Part shown: in pieces, positions 50,860-60,911 of the stretch
How positions within the stretch are numbered: position 1 is the stretch's first letter
How the letters are laid out: every line of letters begins with the position of its first letter
DNA from: Streptomyces eurythermus
GTDB lineage: Bacteria; Actinomycetota; Actinomycetes; Streptomycetales; Streptomycetaceae
Direction: 5' to 3'
DNA length: 64,000 nt
NCBI RefSeq assembly: GCF_014649115.1
Contig: NZ_BMSK01000012.1
Location: forward strand, 62,001-126,000
Program-made: the position numbers and the translations under genes
Notes under the pieces: generated by a model
Databases searched by the model: none
What the model saw: the letters and a program-made list of their open reading frames with translations, nothing else
Told to the model about the DNA's origin: nothing

Positions 50860-52200
50860 CTACAACGGCACGCGCAGCGCTCCGTCGATCAGTTCGGCGG
50901 CCTCGGCGGTACCGGCCGAGCCGCAGCGCACCAGATGCTCGCGCACCCCGCGCAGCCGGTCGCGCAGTCGCTGCGACTCCATGCCGCGGGCCTGCTCCGC
51001 CATCTGCACGGCGGTGGCCACGGCCTGGTCGGCGTTGCCCCGGCGCAGCTCGATGGTGCTGAGCATGGCCAGCCGGTGCACCCGGCCCCGGTCGTGGGCG
51101 GGGGTGCCGACGGCCGCCGCCGCGTGCTCCCGGGCGGCGGTCAGGTCCCCGAGGCTGAGCAGCGCCTCGGCCACCTGCACATTAACCAGCCCCGGCTGCA
51201 CATACCCGGTCTCGGCGGGCTCGTGACCGCGCCGGATCCGCTCGGCCGCCGTCTCCGCGCGCCGGATGCGGGACAGCGCGCCGCCGCTGTCGCCGAGGTG
51301 GGCGTACGCCTTGGCCTGCATGGCGTACAGATCGGAGGCGAGCGCCGGGGTGATGTGCCGGCCGGCGGTGCGCAGCGCGGCCTCGGCGAAGGCGACGGCC
51401 TGCCGGTACTCCCGCATGAACAGCGACTGGTTGACCAGCAGCGCGATCACATAGGCGCCGAGTCCCCGGTCCCCGCTGGCCTTGGCGAGCCTGAGCGCCT
51501 GGTGGAAGTAGCGCTGGGCGAGGCCGTGGGCGTCTGAGTCGTACGCGCAGATGCCCGCGATCGCCACCAACGCGCCGGTGGCCCGGTGCAGTTGGCGGCC
51601 GGTGGCGTCGGTGTAGCTGCCCCGCAGCAGCGGCGCGGCCTCGGCGTTCAGGAAGCCGACGACCCGGGTGCGGGTCGCTATCCCGCCGGCCTTGCGGTAC
51701 ATCTGCTCGTAGTGCGCCCGGGCGGCGCGCAGCACCTCGATGTCGGCCGCGGTGACCTGCTGCCGGCCGCCCCGGGAGACGTCCACGTCCTCCGGCGGGT
51801 TCTCCCACTCCCACACCGGCATCACGGCCGGGGTGCCGGTGACCGCGGGGGCGTCCAGCACATGGGGCCGCTGCTGTTCGTCCGACCGCCACAGGGCGGT
51901 GGCCCGCTCCACGAATCCGCCCAGCGAACCGGCGTGCGGGCCGGTCGGCCCGCCGGGCACGCCGAGCCCGATGTCGTCCAGCGTGACCGGTCTGTGCAGC
52001 CGGGCCGCCAGTACCTCGCAGATCAGGTCGGGCACCTGGCCGCGGGGCCGCTGGCCCTTCAGCCAGCGGGCCACGGCGGTGTGTTCGTACCGCAGCGCGA
52101 GACCGCGGGCGCGGCCCGCCTGGTTGACGTGGGCGGCGAGTCCGGCGTGCGAGATCCCCGCCTCGTCCAGGATCGCGTCGAGCAGAGTGTTGGGCTGCAT
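50860..52200 (-). CDS. XRE-like/TPR transcriptional regulator
   Basis: 446 residues. The N-terminus (1-75) looks like a helix-turn-helix of an XRE relative: LLDAILDEAGISHAGLAAHVNQAGRARGLALRYEHTAVARWLKGQRPRGQVPDLICEVLAARL. Residues ~150-430 are alpha-helical TPR-like repeats (AQRYFHQALRLAKASGDRGLGAYVIALLVNQSLF, EYRQAVAFAEAALRTAGRH). This two-part layout occurs in Streptomyces developmental regulators such as NsdA-like proteins; the ligand is unknown. The SpoIIE-type phosphatase gene lies 28 bases upstream in the same direction. Confidence 0.8.
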   Translation of the reverse strand: MQPNTLLDAILDEAGISHAGLAAHVNQAGRARGLALRYEHTAVARWLKGQRPRGQVPDLICEVLAARLHRPVTLDDIGLGVPGGPTGPHAGSLGGFVERATALWRSDEQQRPHVLDAPAVTGTPAVMPVWEWENPPEDVDVSRGGRQQVTAADIEVLRAARAHYEQMYRKAGGIATRTRVVGFLNAEAAPLLRGSYTDATGRQLHRATGALVAIAGICAYDSDAHGLAQRYFHQALRLAKASGDRGLGAYVIALLVNQSLFMREYRQAVAFAEAALRTAGRHITPALASDLYAMQAKAYAHLGDSGGALSRIRRAETAAERIRRGHEPAETGYVQPGLVNVQVAEALLSLGDLTAAREHAAAAVGTPAHDRGRVHRLAMLSTIELRRGNADQAVATAVQMAEQARGMESQRLRDRLRGVREHLVRCGSAGTAEAAELIDGALRVPL

Positions 52201-52228
52201 GGAGTGCCCCCCGGGTGGCCTGGTGCCG

Positions 52229-53296
52229 TCAGCGTAGTGGCTCCGCCTTCACACGGGGTGTGAACCGGGCGCCGGGCTCCGTGGCCGCCGCCCGGGGTCC
52301 GGGCCCGCGCGCGTTGCGCAGCACCAGGAGCGCCACGTCGTCGTCGGGGGTGCGGCCCGTGTGGTCGAGGAGGGCGCGGAAGACCGTGCGCAGCACCGTC
52401 TGCGGGGTGACCGGCTGCCCCCGCACCGCGTCCGCCAGCACCTTCCCCAGTGGGAAGAACCTCCCCCGCGCGTCCCGCGCCTCCTGTGCCCCGTCGGTGA
52501 ACAGCACCAGGGACTCCCCCGGCAGCAGCCGGCCGCAGGACCGGGCCGTCAGCTCGGCCGGCAGCGGGAACGGCCCGAGCGGCGGGAGCGGATCGACGTG
52601 CGAGAGCGGCCCCACCGTCGTACCGCTGAGCAGATAGGGCCAGGGGTGGCCGCAGTTGAGGGCGCGTACCTCGCCGTCCGGGCCGATCTCCAGGAGCAGC
52701 ACCGTGACGAACTCCTCCGCGACCGGGGTGTCCGGCTCGGGGCCGCCGTGCGCCGGGTGCTCGGCGCGGGCGCGTTCGCGCAGGTGACGGGCGAGGGCGC
52801 GGTCCAGCCGGCGCAGCACCCGGTCCAGCCCGGCCTCGTCGTGGGCGGCCTCGCGGAAGCTGCCGAGCAGGGCGGCGACGGTGCCGAGCGCGGCCAGGCC
52901 GTGCCCTCGTACGTCCCCTATCACCACGCGGACGCCGTGCTCGGTGGCGAGGACCTCGTACAGATCGCCGCCCACACTCGCGCCCCGGTCGGCGGAGAGC
53001 TGGGCGGCGGCGATGTCGATCCCGTCCACACGCGGCGGCGGCGGACGCAGGACGACGTTCTGCGCGGTGCGCGCCACCTTCCGGGCGATCCTGAGCTCCC
53101 GGAGCAGGGTGCGGCGGACGTGCAGGACGAGGCCGGTGCCGACGGCGAAGAACACGGCGCTGGTGACGATGCGCGCCCCGAGGCCGTTCTGCTGGGCGAG
53201 CGGGCAGCCGAACTTGTAGGCGACCGCGACGGCTCCCCAGACCGTGGGCAGTACCGTCGCCCGCCCGGTGGGCGCCCGTGCCTTGATGCGGATCAT
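52229..53296 (-). CDS. SpoIIE/PP2C-family protein phosphatase, membrane-anchored
   Basis: 355 residues from ATG 53296. Two N-terminal membrane helices (VWGAVAVAYKFGCPL and TSAVFFAVGTGLVLHV) precede a linker and the phosphatase domain (~110-330): IAAAQLSADRGASVGGDLYEVLATEHGVRVVIGDVRGHGLAALGTVAALLGSF, where the Asp residues bind metal, plus LNCGHPWPYLL and GESLVLFTDGAQEARDARG. It should dephosphorylate an anti-sigma-factor antagonist type protein. No such partner is beside it. It may share a transcript with the downstream TPR regulator. Confidence 0.9.
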   Translation of the reverse strand: MIRIKARAPTGRATVLPTVWGAVAVAYKFGCPLAQQNGLGARIVTSAVFFAVGTGLVLHVRRTLLRELRIARKVARTAQNVVLRPPPPRVDGIDIAAAQLSADRGASVGGDLYEVLATEHGVRVVIGDVRGHGLAALGTVAALLGSFREAAHDEAGLDRVLRRLDRALARHLRERARAEHPAHGGPEPDTPVAEEFVTVLLLEIGPDGEVRALNCGHPWPYLLSGTTVGPLSHVDPLPPLGPFPLPAELTARSCGRLLPGESLVLFTDGAQEARDARGRFFPLGKVLADAVRGQPVTPQTVLRTVFRALLDHTGRTPDDDVALLVLRNARGPGPRAAATEPGARFTPRVKAEPLR

Positions 53297-53461
53297 GCCT
53301 TGTGGTCCCCCATGTGGGCCTGACAGAGCAGACGGACCGACCCCGAAAGGCCGGTCCGATTCTGTCGAGCCCGGGCGACGAGCGGACCGGATCACCCCGA
53401 GTTCCCACTCAAACGAGTGATCCGACCGTCGGTCGACCCGCATTTATGCGGCTGACGGCGC

Positions 53462-55975
53462 TCAGCCGCGCAGCACCGCGCCCGTCCGCTCGCCCGCGAG
53501 GGCGACCGCCGCGTCCCGCGCGGCCGACGCCTCGTCGACGGTCAGCGTCCGGTCGCCCGCCCGGAACCGCAGCGCGTACGCGAGCGACTTGCGGCCCTCG
53601 CCCAGCTGCTCCGCGTTCTCGTAGACGTCGAACAGCCGGATGGACTCCAGCAGTTCACCCGCGCCCTCGCGCAGCGCCGCCTCGACCTCCGCGGCCGGTA
53701 CCGGCTTGTCGACGACGAGGGCGACGTCCTGCGTGGCGACCGGGAACGTGGAGATGCCCGGAGCCTGCGGAACGCCGTCGCCCGCCGCCTCCAGGGCGTC
53801 CAGGTCCAGCTCCATCGCGCAGGTGCGCTCGGGCAGGCCCAGGGCCTTCAGCACCCGCGGGTGCAGTTCACCCGCGTGGCCGACGACCTTCTCGCCGCCG
53901 TCGGCGACGACCACCAGCTCGGCGCACCGGCCCGGGTGCCAGGGACCGTACTGGCCCTTGCGCACGATCAGCTCCGCACCGGCCTCGCGGGCGAGGGTGC
54001 GCGCCGCCTCGACGGCGTCGGCCCAGTCCGCCGGGCGGCCCTTGCCCCACCAGCCGGCCTGCTCGCGCGCGCCGGCCAGGACGACGGCCGCGTGCCGCGG
54101 CTGCTCGGGCAGCACGGCGTTCAGCGCGGCGATCTCCTCGTCGGTGGGACGCCGGTCGACGGGCAGGTGCGCGGCGGCACCGCTCTCCTCGCGCGGGTGG
54201 AAGACCAGCCCGGTCTCGAACAGCGCCAGGTCGTGCGAGCCGCGGCCCGCGTTGCGCCGCAGGGCGCCGAGCAGGCCCGGCAGCAGCGTGGTGCGCAGCG
54301 CGGGCTCCTCGTCGCTGAGCGGGTTGACCAGCTTGACGACGCGGCGGGCCGGGTCGTCGGCCGCCAGCTGGAGCTGGTCGAAGACCTGCTCGCTGACGAA
54401 GGGGTAGTTCGGCGCCTCGACGTACCCGGCGCCGGCCAGCGCGCGGCCGACCCGGCGGTGCAGCCGCTGGCGGTGGGTCAGACCGCGGCCGGAGGGCGGC
54501 TTGGGCAGCGTGGAGGGCAGGTTCTCGTACCCCTCCAGGCGGATGACCTCCTCGGCGAGGTCGTTCGGGTCGGCCAGGTCGGGCCGCCAGGACGGGACGG
54601 TGACGATCAGCTCGTCCTGTCCGTAGACGTCGCAGCCGACCTCCTGGAGGCGGCGGACGACCGTCTCACGGCCGTAGGTGACGCCCGCGACCTTGTCCGG
54701 GTGGTCGGCCGGGACGGTGATGGTGTGCGGCGCCGAGGGCGCGATGACCTCGGTGACGCCGGCCTCCGCCGTGCCGCCCGCGAGCAGGACCAGCAGGTCC
54801 ACGGTGCGCTGCGCGGCGGCGGCGGCGGCCTGCGGGTCGACGCCGCGCTCGAAACGGCGGGACGCCTCGGACAGCAGCTTGTGCCGGCGGGCCGTACGGG
54901 CGATGGAGACGGCGTCGAAGTGGGCGGCCTCGATGACCACCTCGGTCGTCGCGTTCTGCGCGTCCTCGTGATCGGCGATCTCGGTGTTGGCGCCGCCCAT
55001 CACGCCGGCGAGCCCGATCGGGCCGCGCTCGTCGGTGATGACCAGGTCCTCGGCGTGCAGGGTGCGCTCGACGCCGTCGAGGGTGACGAGCTTCTCGCCC
55101 TCCTCGGCCCGGCGCACGCCGATGGTGCCCTGGACCAGCTTGCGGTCGTAGGCGTGCAGCGGCTGGCCCAGCTCCATCATCACGTAGTTCGTGATGTCCA
55201 CGGCGAGCGAGATCGGGCGCATGCCGACCTTCTGCAGCCGGCGCTGGAGCCAGATCGGGGAGCGCGCCTCGGGGCGCAGCCCGGTGACCGTGCGGGCGGT
55301 GAACCGGTCGCAGCCGTACGGCTCGGAGACCTGCACCGGGTAGCCGAAGGCGTTCGGGGCCGGTACGTCGATCAGGGCCGGGTCGCGCAGCGGCAGGCCG
55401 TAGGCGATGGCGGTCTCGCGGGCCACGCCGCGGATGGACAGGCAGTCGCCGCGGTTGGCGGTGACGGCGATGTCCAGGACCTCGTCGACCAGCTCCAGCA
55501 GCTCGATGGCGTCCTTGCCGACCTCGGTCTCCGGCGGCAGCACGATGATGCCGTGGGCGCCGTCGTCGCCCATGCCCAGCTCGTCGCTGGAGCAGATCAT
55601 GCCGTGCGAGACCTTGCCGTAGGTCTTGCGGGCGGCGATGGAGAAGCCGCCGGGCAGGGTGGCGCCGGGCAGGACCACGACGACCTTGTCGCCGACCGCG
55701 AAGTTGCGGGCGCCGCAGACGATCTCCTGGGGCTCACCGGTGCCGTTGGCCTGGCCGACGTCGACCGTGCAGAAGCGGATCGGCTTCTTGAAGCCCTCCA
55801 GCTCCTCGATGGTCAGCACCTGGCCGACGACCAGCGGGCCCTTGATGTCGGCGCCGAGCTGTTCGACGGTCTCGACCTCCAGGCCTGCCGAAATGAGCTT
55901 GGCCTGGACGTCGCGGCCGGTCTCCGTCGCCGGCAGGTCGACGTACTCCCGCAGCCAAGAAAGCGGGACCCGCAT
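53462..55975 (-). CDS. pheT: Phenylalanine-tRNA ligase beta subunit
   Basis: 837 residues, the full length for the family. It begins MRVPLSWLREYVDL; a tRNA-binding EMAP-like domain (~40-160) has EIVCGARNFAVGDKVVVVLPGATLPGG; then B3/B4 (editing of mis-charged tyrosine), B5 and the FDX-ACB anticodon-binding domain ending DRTLTVDEASAARDAAVALAGERTGAVLRG. It forms an (alpha beta)2 enzyme with PheS. Its ATG overlaps the stop codon of pheS by one base, so translation is coupled. Confidence 0.97.
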   Translation of the reverse strand: MRVPLSWLREYVDLPATETGRDVQAKLISAGLEVETVEQLGADIKGPLVVGQVLTIEELEGFKKPIRFCTVDVGQANGTGEPQEIVCGARNFAVGDKVVVVLPGATLPGGFSIAARKTYGKVSHGMICSSDELGMGDDGAHGIIVLPPETEVGKDAIELLELVDEVLDIAVTANRGDCLSIRGVARETAIAYGLPLRDPALIDVPAPNAFGYPVQVSEPYGCDRFTARTVTGLRPEARSPIWLQRRLQKVGMRPISLAVDITNYVMMELGQPLHAYDRKLVQGTIGVRRAEEGEKLVTLDGVERTLHAEDLVITDERGPIGLAGVMGGANTEIADHEDAQNATTEVVIEAAHFDAVSIARTARRHKLLSEASRRFERGVDPQAAAAAAQRTVDLLVLLAGGTAEAGVTEVIAPSAPHTITVPADHPDKVAGVTYGRETVVRRLQEVGCDVYGQDELIVTVPSWRPDLADPNDLAEEVIRLEGYENLPSTLPKPPSGRGLTHRQRLHRRVGRALAGAGYVEAPNYPFVSEQVFDQLQLAADDPARRVVKLVNPLSDEEPALRTTLLPGLLGALRRNAGRGSHDLALFETGLVFHPREESGAAAHLPVDRRPTDEEIAALNAVLPEQPRHAAVVLAGAREQAGWWGKGRPADWADAVEAARTLAREAGAELIVRKGQYGPWHPGRCAELVVVADGGEKVVGHAGELHPRVLKALGLPERTCAMELDLDALEAAGDGVPQAPGISTFPVATQDVALVVDKPVPAAEVEAALREGAGELLESIRLFDVYENAEQLGEGRKSLAYALRFRAGDRTLTVDEASAARDAAVALAGERTGAVLRG

Positions 55976-57096
55976 CAGATCTCCATCCCGAACGGCCGGG
56001 TGAACCGGACGTCACCCTCGACCATGTCTCGCATGTCTTCGACGTTGTGGCGGAACATCAGCATCCGCTCGATGCCGAACCCGAAGGCGAAGCCGCTGTA
56101 CTTCTCCGGGTCGACGCCGCAGGCGGTGAGCACCCGCGGGTTGACCATGCCGCAGCCGCCGAGCTCGATCCAGCCCTCGGACGAGCAGGTGCGGCAGGGC
56201 CGGTCGGCGTTGCCGACGGACTCGCCCTTGCAGACGTAGCAGAGCATGTCCATCTCGGCGCTCGGCTCGGTGAAGGGGAAGAAGTTCGGGCGCAGCCGGG
56301 TCTTCATGCCCTCACCGAACAGGGACTGGACCATGTGGTCCAGGGTGCCCTTGAGGTCGGCCATGGTCAGGCCCTCGTCCACGGCGAGCAGCTCGACCTG
56401 GTGGAAGACCGGGGTGTGGGTGGCGTCCAGCTCGTCGGTGCGGTACACGCGGCCGGGGCAGATCACGTAGACCGGCGGTTCGCGGTCGAGCAGGGAGCGG
56501 ATCTGCACGGGCGAGGTGTGGGTGCGCAGCACCACGCCGGACTCGGCGCCGCCGTCGGGGCCCTGGACGAAGAAGGTGTCGGCCTCGCCGCGGGCCGGGT
56601 GGTCCGGGCCGATGTTGAGCGCGTCGAAGTTGAACCACTCGGCCTCGACCTGCGGGCCCTCGGCGACCTCGTAGCCCATGGCCACGAAGATGTCCTCGAT
56701 GCGCTCCGAGAGCGTGGTGAGGGGGTGGCGGGCGCCGGCCGGGACGCGGTCGTACGGCAGCGTGACGTCGACGTCCTCCTCGACCAGCACCCGGGCGTCG
56801 CGCTCGGCCTCCAGTTCGGCCTGGCGGGCGGCGAGGCCCTTGTTGACGGCGCCGCGGGCCATGCCGACGCGCTTGCCGGCCTCGGCCTTGGCGTGCGGGG
56901 GCAGGGCGCCGATCTCGCGGTTGGCGAGGGCCAGCGGGGAGGCGGGGCCGGTGTGGGCGACCTTGGCCTCGTGGAGCGCGTCGAGGGAGTCCGCGGCGGC
57001 GAAGGCGGCGAGCGCCTCGTCCCGCATGCGCTCGATCTCTTCCGGTTTCAACGCCTCGACCTCTACAGGGTCGTACGACTTATTGGGTGCCGACAT
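55975..57096 (-). CDS. pheS: Phenylalanine-tRNA ligase alpha subunit
   Basis: 373 residues from ATG 57096 (GGAAGAG upstream); a longer open frame upstream is not coding. The N-terminal coiled coil binds tRNA; the class II catalytic core includes PVYVICPGRVYRTDELDATHTPVFHQVE (motif 2) and FGFGIERMLMFRHNVEDMRD (motif 3). Four Cys (CYVCKGESVGNADRPCRTCSSEGW) form a likely zinc knuckle, seen in many high-GC PheS proteins but not in E. coli. A -10-like TAGACT lies at 57191-57186. There is no Phe-rich leader. Confidence 0.97.
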   Translation of the reverse strand: MSAPNKSYDPVEVEALKPEEIERMRDEALAAFAAADSLDALHEAKVAHTGPASPLALANREIGALPPHAKAEAGKRVGMARGAVNKGLAARQAELEAERDARVLVEEDVDVTLPYDRVPAGARHPLTTLSERIEDIFVAMGYEVAEGPQVEAEWFNFDALNIGPDHPARGEADTFFVQGPDGGAESGVVLRTHTSPVQIRSLLDREPPVYVICPGRVYRTDELDATHTPVFHQVELLAVDEGLTMADLKGTLDHMVQSLFGEGMKTRLRPNFFPFTEPSAEMDMLCYVCKGESVGNADRPCRTCSSEGWIELGGCGMVNPRVLTACGVDPEKYSGFAFGFGIERMLMFRHNVEDMRDMVEGDVRFTRPFGMEI

Positions 57097-57185
57097 CTCT
57101 TCCCGTGCTTCCGAATTAGCTGGCGGATGGTCCCCGTCACCGACTCGCGAGGGCCGCGTGAAGGACACAAAGGTGCCAAAGGCCG

Positions 57186-57191
57186 AGTCTA
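57186..57191 (-). promoter_or_regulatory. -10 element of pheST
   Basis: TAGACT on the minus strand, about 90 bases before the pheS start; the matching -35 is uncertain. Confidence 0.45.
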
Positions 57192-57225
57192 ACGGGGTGC
57201 GGGTGGACGAAGAGCCCGTGGGCCG

Positions 57226-58359
57226 TCAGCCGAGATAGGCCGGGGCCGCCACGGGCAGGGTGAATCGGAACTCGGCGCCGCCGCGGCGGGCGCGGCCGAC
57301 CGTGATCGTGCCGCCGTGGGCCTCCACGATGCCCTTGACGATGTAGAGCCCGAGTCCGGTGCCGCCGCGTTTGCTGCCCCGCCAGAAGCGGGTGAAGACG
57401 CGGTTCATGGACTCCTCCGGGATGCCGGGCCCTTCGTCGCTCACCGTGACCGATGTGCCGGTTTCCTCGCCCTCACGCGGGGACGCCGAGGGCGTGATGC
57501 CAATGGTGACGGTTCCCTCACCGTGCCGCACGGCATTTTCGATGAGGTTGCTGAGCACCTGGTCGATCTTGTCGGGGTCGGCCCACAGGGCGGGCAGCGG
57601 CTGTTCGGTGCGGAGCAGGAACCGCTCGGCGGGCTGGCCGGCCGCCACATACGCCTGGATGTGCCGGGAGACCGCGGCCTTGATGTCGACGGGCTGGCGG
57701 CGGACCTCCAGCCGCCCGGAGTCGATGCGGGAGATGTCCAGCAGTTCGGCGATCAGCCGGGTGACCCGGTCGGCGTCGGCGTCGACGGTCTCCAGCATGA
57801 GCCGCTTCTGGTCGTCGGTGAAGCGCTCCCATTTGGCGAGCAGGGTGGCGGTGAAGCCCTTCACGGAGGTCAGCGGGGAGCGCAGCTCGTGGGCGACGGT
57901 GGCGATCAGCTCGGCGTGGCTGCGCTCGGTGCGGCGGCGGGCCTCGGTGTCCCGGAGGCAGACGACCACGGACCGCACCGGCCCCAGCGGTTCGTCGCGC
58001 ACGTAGCGGGCGGTGACCAGGACCTCCCGGCCGCCCGGCAGCAGCAGGTTGCGCTCCGGCTGCCGGTGTCGGATGGCGAGTCCGCCGTAGGGGTCGGTGA
58101 GCTGCCACCAGCGGCGCCCCTCCAGGTCCTCTAATGGCAGCGCCTTCTCCAGCTGCTGTCCGAGGGCGTCGGCGGGCGCTACCCCGGTGATGCGCCCGGC
58201 GGCGGCGTTGAAGCAGGTCACGCGCCCTTGTTCGTCGGCGATGACCAGGCCGTCGGGCAGCTGGTCCGGGTCGAGGCCCCGGTGTCCGCCCGGCCCGGGC
58301 ACGGGTGTGTCCCGTTCGTCCCGTCCCTCCGGCGCGGTGCTCGTGCCGGCCACACTCAT
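57226..58359 (-). CDS. PAS-domain sensor histidine kinase (orphan)
   Basis: 377 residues. A PAS-like sensor domain (~30-140) begins LPDGLVIADEQGRVTCFNAAAGRITG. The HisKA box is LIATVAHELRSPLTSVKGFTATLL (His phosphorylated), the N box NLIENAVRHGEG, and the G boxes VSDEGPGIPEES and GGTGLGLYIVKGI. There are no membrane helices, so it is cytoplasmic. No response regulator is adjacent, which makes it an orphan kinase. It lies in the translation-gene block between pheS and the methyltransferase, all on the minus strand. Confidence 0.92.
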   Translation of the reverse strand: MSVAGTSTAPEGRDERDTPVPGPGGHRGLDPDQLPDGLVIADEQGRVTCFNAAAGRITGVAPADALGQQLEKALPLEDLEGRRWWQLTDPYGGLAIRHRQPERNLLLPGGREVLVTARYVRDEPLGPVRSVVVCLRDTEARRRTERSHAELIATVAHELRSPLTSVKGFTATLLAKWERFTDDQKRLMLETVDADADRVTRLIAELLDISRIDSGRLEVRRQPVDIKAAVSRHIQAYVAAGQPAERFLLRTEQPLPALWADPDKIDQVLSNLIENAVRHGEGTVTIGITPSASPREGEETGTSVTVSDEGPGIPEESMNRVFTRFWRGSKRGGTGLGLYIVKGIVEAHGGTITVGRARRGGAEFRFTLPVAAPAYLG

Positions 58360-58409
58360 CCCCGTACCCCACCTCTCAGACGGCGCAGGGCCCCGCGCTG
58401 GTCACCCTA

Positions 58410-59273
<864 letters not shown>

Positions 59274-59319
59274 GTTGTTCTTCACCTTCGGATGAGTTCT
59301 TTTGCTTTCCACGCGGGGT

Positions 59320-59375
59320 GGCTGCGGCGCCCCGTAAGGGGCGCGGGGACCTGCGCGACAAGCCCCCACCGGCCG
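59320..59375. repeat. Dispersed Streptomyces intergenic repeat, copy C
   Basis: Same orientation as copy B: GTGGCTGCGGCGCCCCGTAA, then GGGGCGCGGGGACCTGCGCG and ACAAGCCCCCACCGGCC. The hairpin GCGCCCC-GTAA-GGGGCGC is perfect. It lies between rplT and the methyltransferase gene. Confidence 0.75.
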
Positions 59376-59410
59376 GCAGCCGGACGACTGCCTGGAGGCC
59401 CCCAACAACA

Positions 59411-59440
59411 GGACCCGCAAGCTATGCAGCCTGCGGGTCC
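59411..59440 (-). terminator. Terminator after rplT
   Basis: Perfect nine-base arms GGACCCGCA and TGCGGGTCC plus an inner three-base stem, followed on the minus strand by TGTTGTTG. It ends the infC-rpmI-rplT operon. Confidence 0.85.
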
Positions 59441-59472
59441 AGAAGTGAGCGTCGGCTAGAGCCAGCGCAGCG

Positions 59473-59856
59473 TCACGCGGCCTTGGGCGCGTTGACGTCC
59501 GACGGCAGCGCCTTCTGCGCGACCTCGACGAGCGCCGCGAAGGCGTTCGCGTCGTTCACGGCCAGCTCGGCCAGGATCTTGCGGTCGACCTCGACGTTCG
59601 CGGCCTTCAGACCCTGGATGAAGCGGTTGTAGGTGATGCCGTTGGCGCGGGCAGCGGCGTTGATGCGCTGGATCCACAGCTGACGGAAGTCGCCCTTGCG
59701 CTTCTTGCGGTCGTTGTAGTTGTAGACCAGCGAGTGGGTGACCTGCTCCTTGGCCTTGCGGTACAGGCGCGAACGCTGACCGCGGTAGCCGGAGGCCTGC
59801 TCCAGGATCGCCCGGCGCTTCTTGTGGGCGTTGACTGCCCGCTTGACGCGTGCCAC
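59473..59856 (-). CDS. rplT: 50S ribosomal protein L20
   Basis: 127 residues beginning MARVKRAVNAHKKRRAILEQASGYRGQRSRLYRKAKEQVTHS, with the conserved RKGDFRQLWIQRINAAARANGITYNRFIQGLKAANVEVDRKILAELAV. It binds 23S rRNA early in large-subunit assembly. In other bacteria L20 represses its own operon; here the only candidate control site visible is in the infC leader. Third gene of infC-rpmI-rplT, 98 bases after rpmI. Confidence 0.98.
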   Translation of the reverse strand: MARVKRAVNAHKKRRAILEQASGYRGQRSRLYRKAKEQVTHSLVYNYNDRKKRKGDFRQLWIQRINAAARANGITYNRFIQGLKAANVEVDRKILAELAVNDANAFAALVEVAQKALPSDVNAPKAA

Positions 59857-59954
59857 TTGTTAACTCCTTGTAGCGGGGTCGTGGGGGTCCTCACACGACC
59901 CGGAAACGATTCGGTCCCGGTCCAGACGCACGGCGCTCACAGGGCGCCGCCGCG

Positions 59955-60149
59955 TCACTTGCCGAGAAGCTTCTTGATCTTCGCGGCGTCGCCCGGGGCC
60001 ATCTCGGCGTTGCCGGTGAGGCGACGCGTGACGCGGGACGACTTGTGCTCGAGCAGGTGGCGCTTGCCGGCGCGCTCACGGAGCACCTTGCCGGAGCCGG
60101 TGACCTTGAAGCGCTTGCTGGCACCGCTGTGCGACTTGTTCTTCGGCAT
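59955..60149 (-). CDS. rpmI: 50S ribosomal protein L35
   Basis: 64 residues from ATG 60149 (AGGAGATAACGGCGCT before it). Sequence begins MPKNKSHSGASKRFKVTGSG and ends GDAAKIKKLLGK, the usual length. Basic and small, it binds 23S rRNA. It sits between infC (123 bases upstream) and rplT. Confidence 0.98.
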   Translation of the reverse strand: MPKNKSHSGASKRFKVTGSGKVLRERAGKRHLLEHKSSRVTRRLTGNAEMAPGDAAKIKKLLGK

Positions 60150-60272
60150 AGCGCCGTTATCTCCTCGTCGGTGGCGCTCCGGTGCCCGGTCGTGAAAACC
60201 GGGCACAGTGGAGCGTCGCTCTTTCTTTCGGTTACATCCTCGGGGACGTACTGGGGTGTACATCCCCCGGGA

Positions 60273-60911
60273 TCACGCCTCGGCCGGCTCCTCGGAAGGC
60301 GCCGCGGCCTCGGCAGGGTTCTGCGACTTGCCAGGGTTCGCCTTCGCCTCGGCCTTGCGGGCCTCCTGCGCCTGACGGGCCTCGGCCATCGCCTCGGTCT
60401 TCTTCTTGTGCGGACCGAGGACCATGATCATGTTGCGGCCGTCCTGCTTCGGGTTCGACTCGACGAAACCGAGGTCCTGGACGTCCTCCGCGAGCCGCTG
60501 CAGCAGTCGGTAGCCCAGCTCGGGGCGGGACTGCTCACGGCCACGGAACATGATCGTGATCTTGACCTTGTCGCCCTGCTTGAGGAACCGGACGACGTGA
60601 CCCTTCTTGGTGTCATAGTCGTGCGGGTCGATCTTCGGCCGGAGCTTCATCTCCTTGATGACCGTGTGCGCCTGGTTCTTGCGCGCCTCACGGGCCTTCA
60701 TGGCCGACTCGTACTTGAACTTCCCGTAGTCCATGAGCTTGCACACGGGCGGACGGGCGTTCGCCGCGACCTCGACCAGGTCCAGGTCGTACTCCTGCGC
60801 AAGCTCCAGTGCCTTCGCGAGCGGCACGATGCCGACCTGCTCGCCACTGGGACCGACAAGTCGCACCTCGGGAACGCGAATCCGGTCGTTGATGCGGGGC
60901 TCGGCGCTGAT
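60273..60911 (-). CDS. infC: Translation initiation factor IF-3, ATC start
   Basis: 212 residues from ATC 60911, read ISAEPRINDRIRVPEVRLVGPSG. The family N-terminus is preceded by GGAGG four bases upstream of the ATC, and no ATG, GTG or TTG exists near it in frame. AUU/AUC/AUA starts are a hallmark of infC because IF-3 itself discriminates against them and so controls its own synthesis. Other motifs: KLMDYGKFKYESAMKAREARKNQ and KVKITIMFRGREQSRPELGYRLLQRL. The C-terminal tail is rich in Ala, Glu and Lys, as in other Streptomyces. The in-frame open stretch upstream, as far as 61181, is leader, not protein. Confidence 0.93.
   Translation of the reverse strand: MSAEPRINDRIRVPEVRLVGPSGEQVGIVPLAKALELAQEYDLDLVEVAANARPPVCKLMDYGKFKYESAMKAREARKNQAHTVIKEMKLRPKIDPHDYDTKKGHVVRFLKQGDKVKITIMFRGREQSRPELGYRLLQRLAEDVQDLGFVESNPKQDGRNMIMVLGPHKKKTEAMAEARQAQEARKAEAKANPGKSQNPAEAAAPSEEPAEA

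Noticed and set aside
57097..57190. Phenylalanine leader peptide before pheS
   Set aside because: No short frame with a run of Phe codons exists in the leader.
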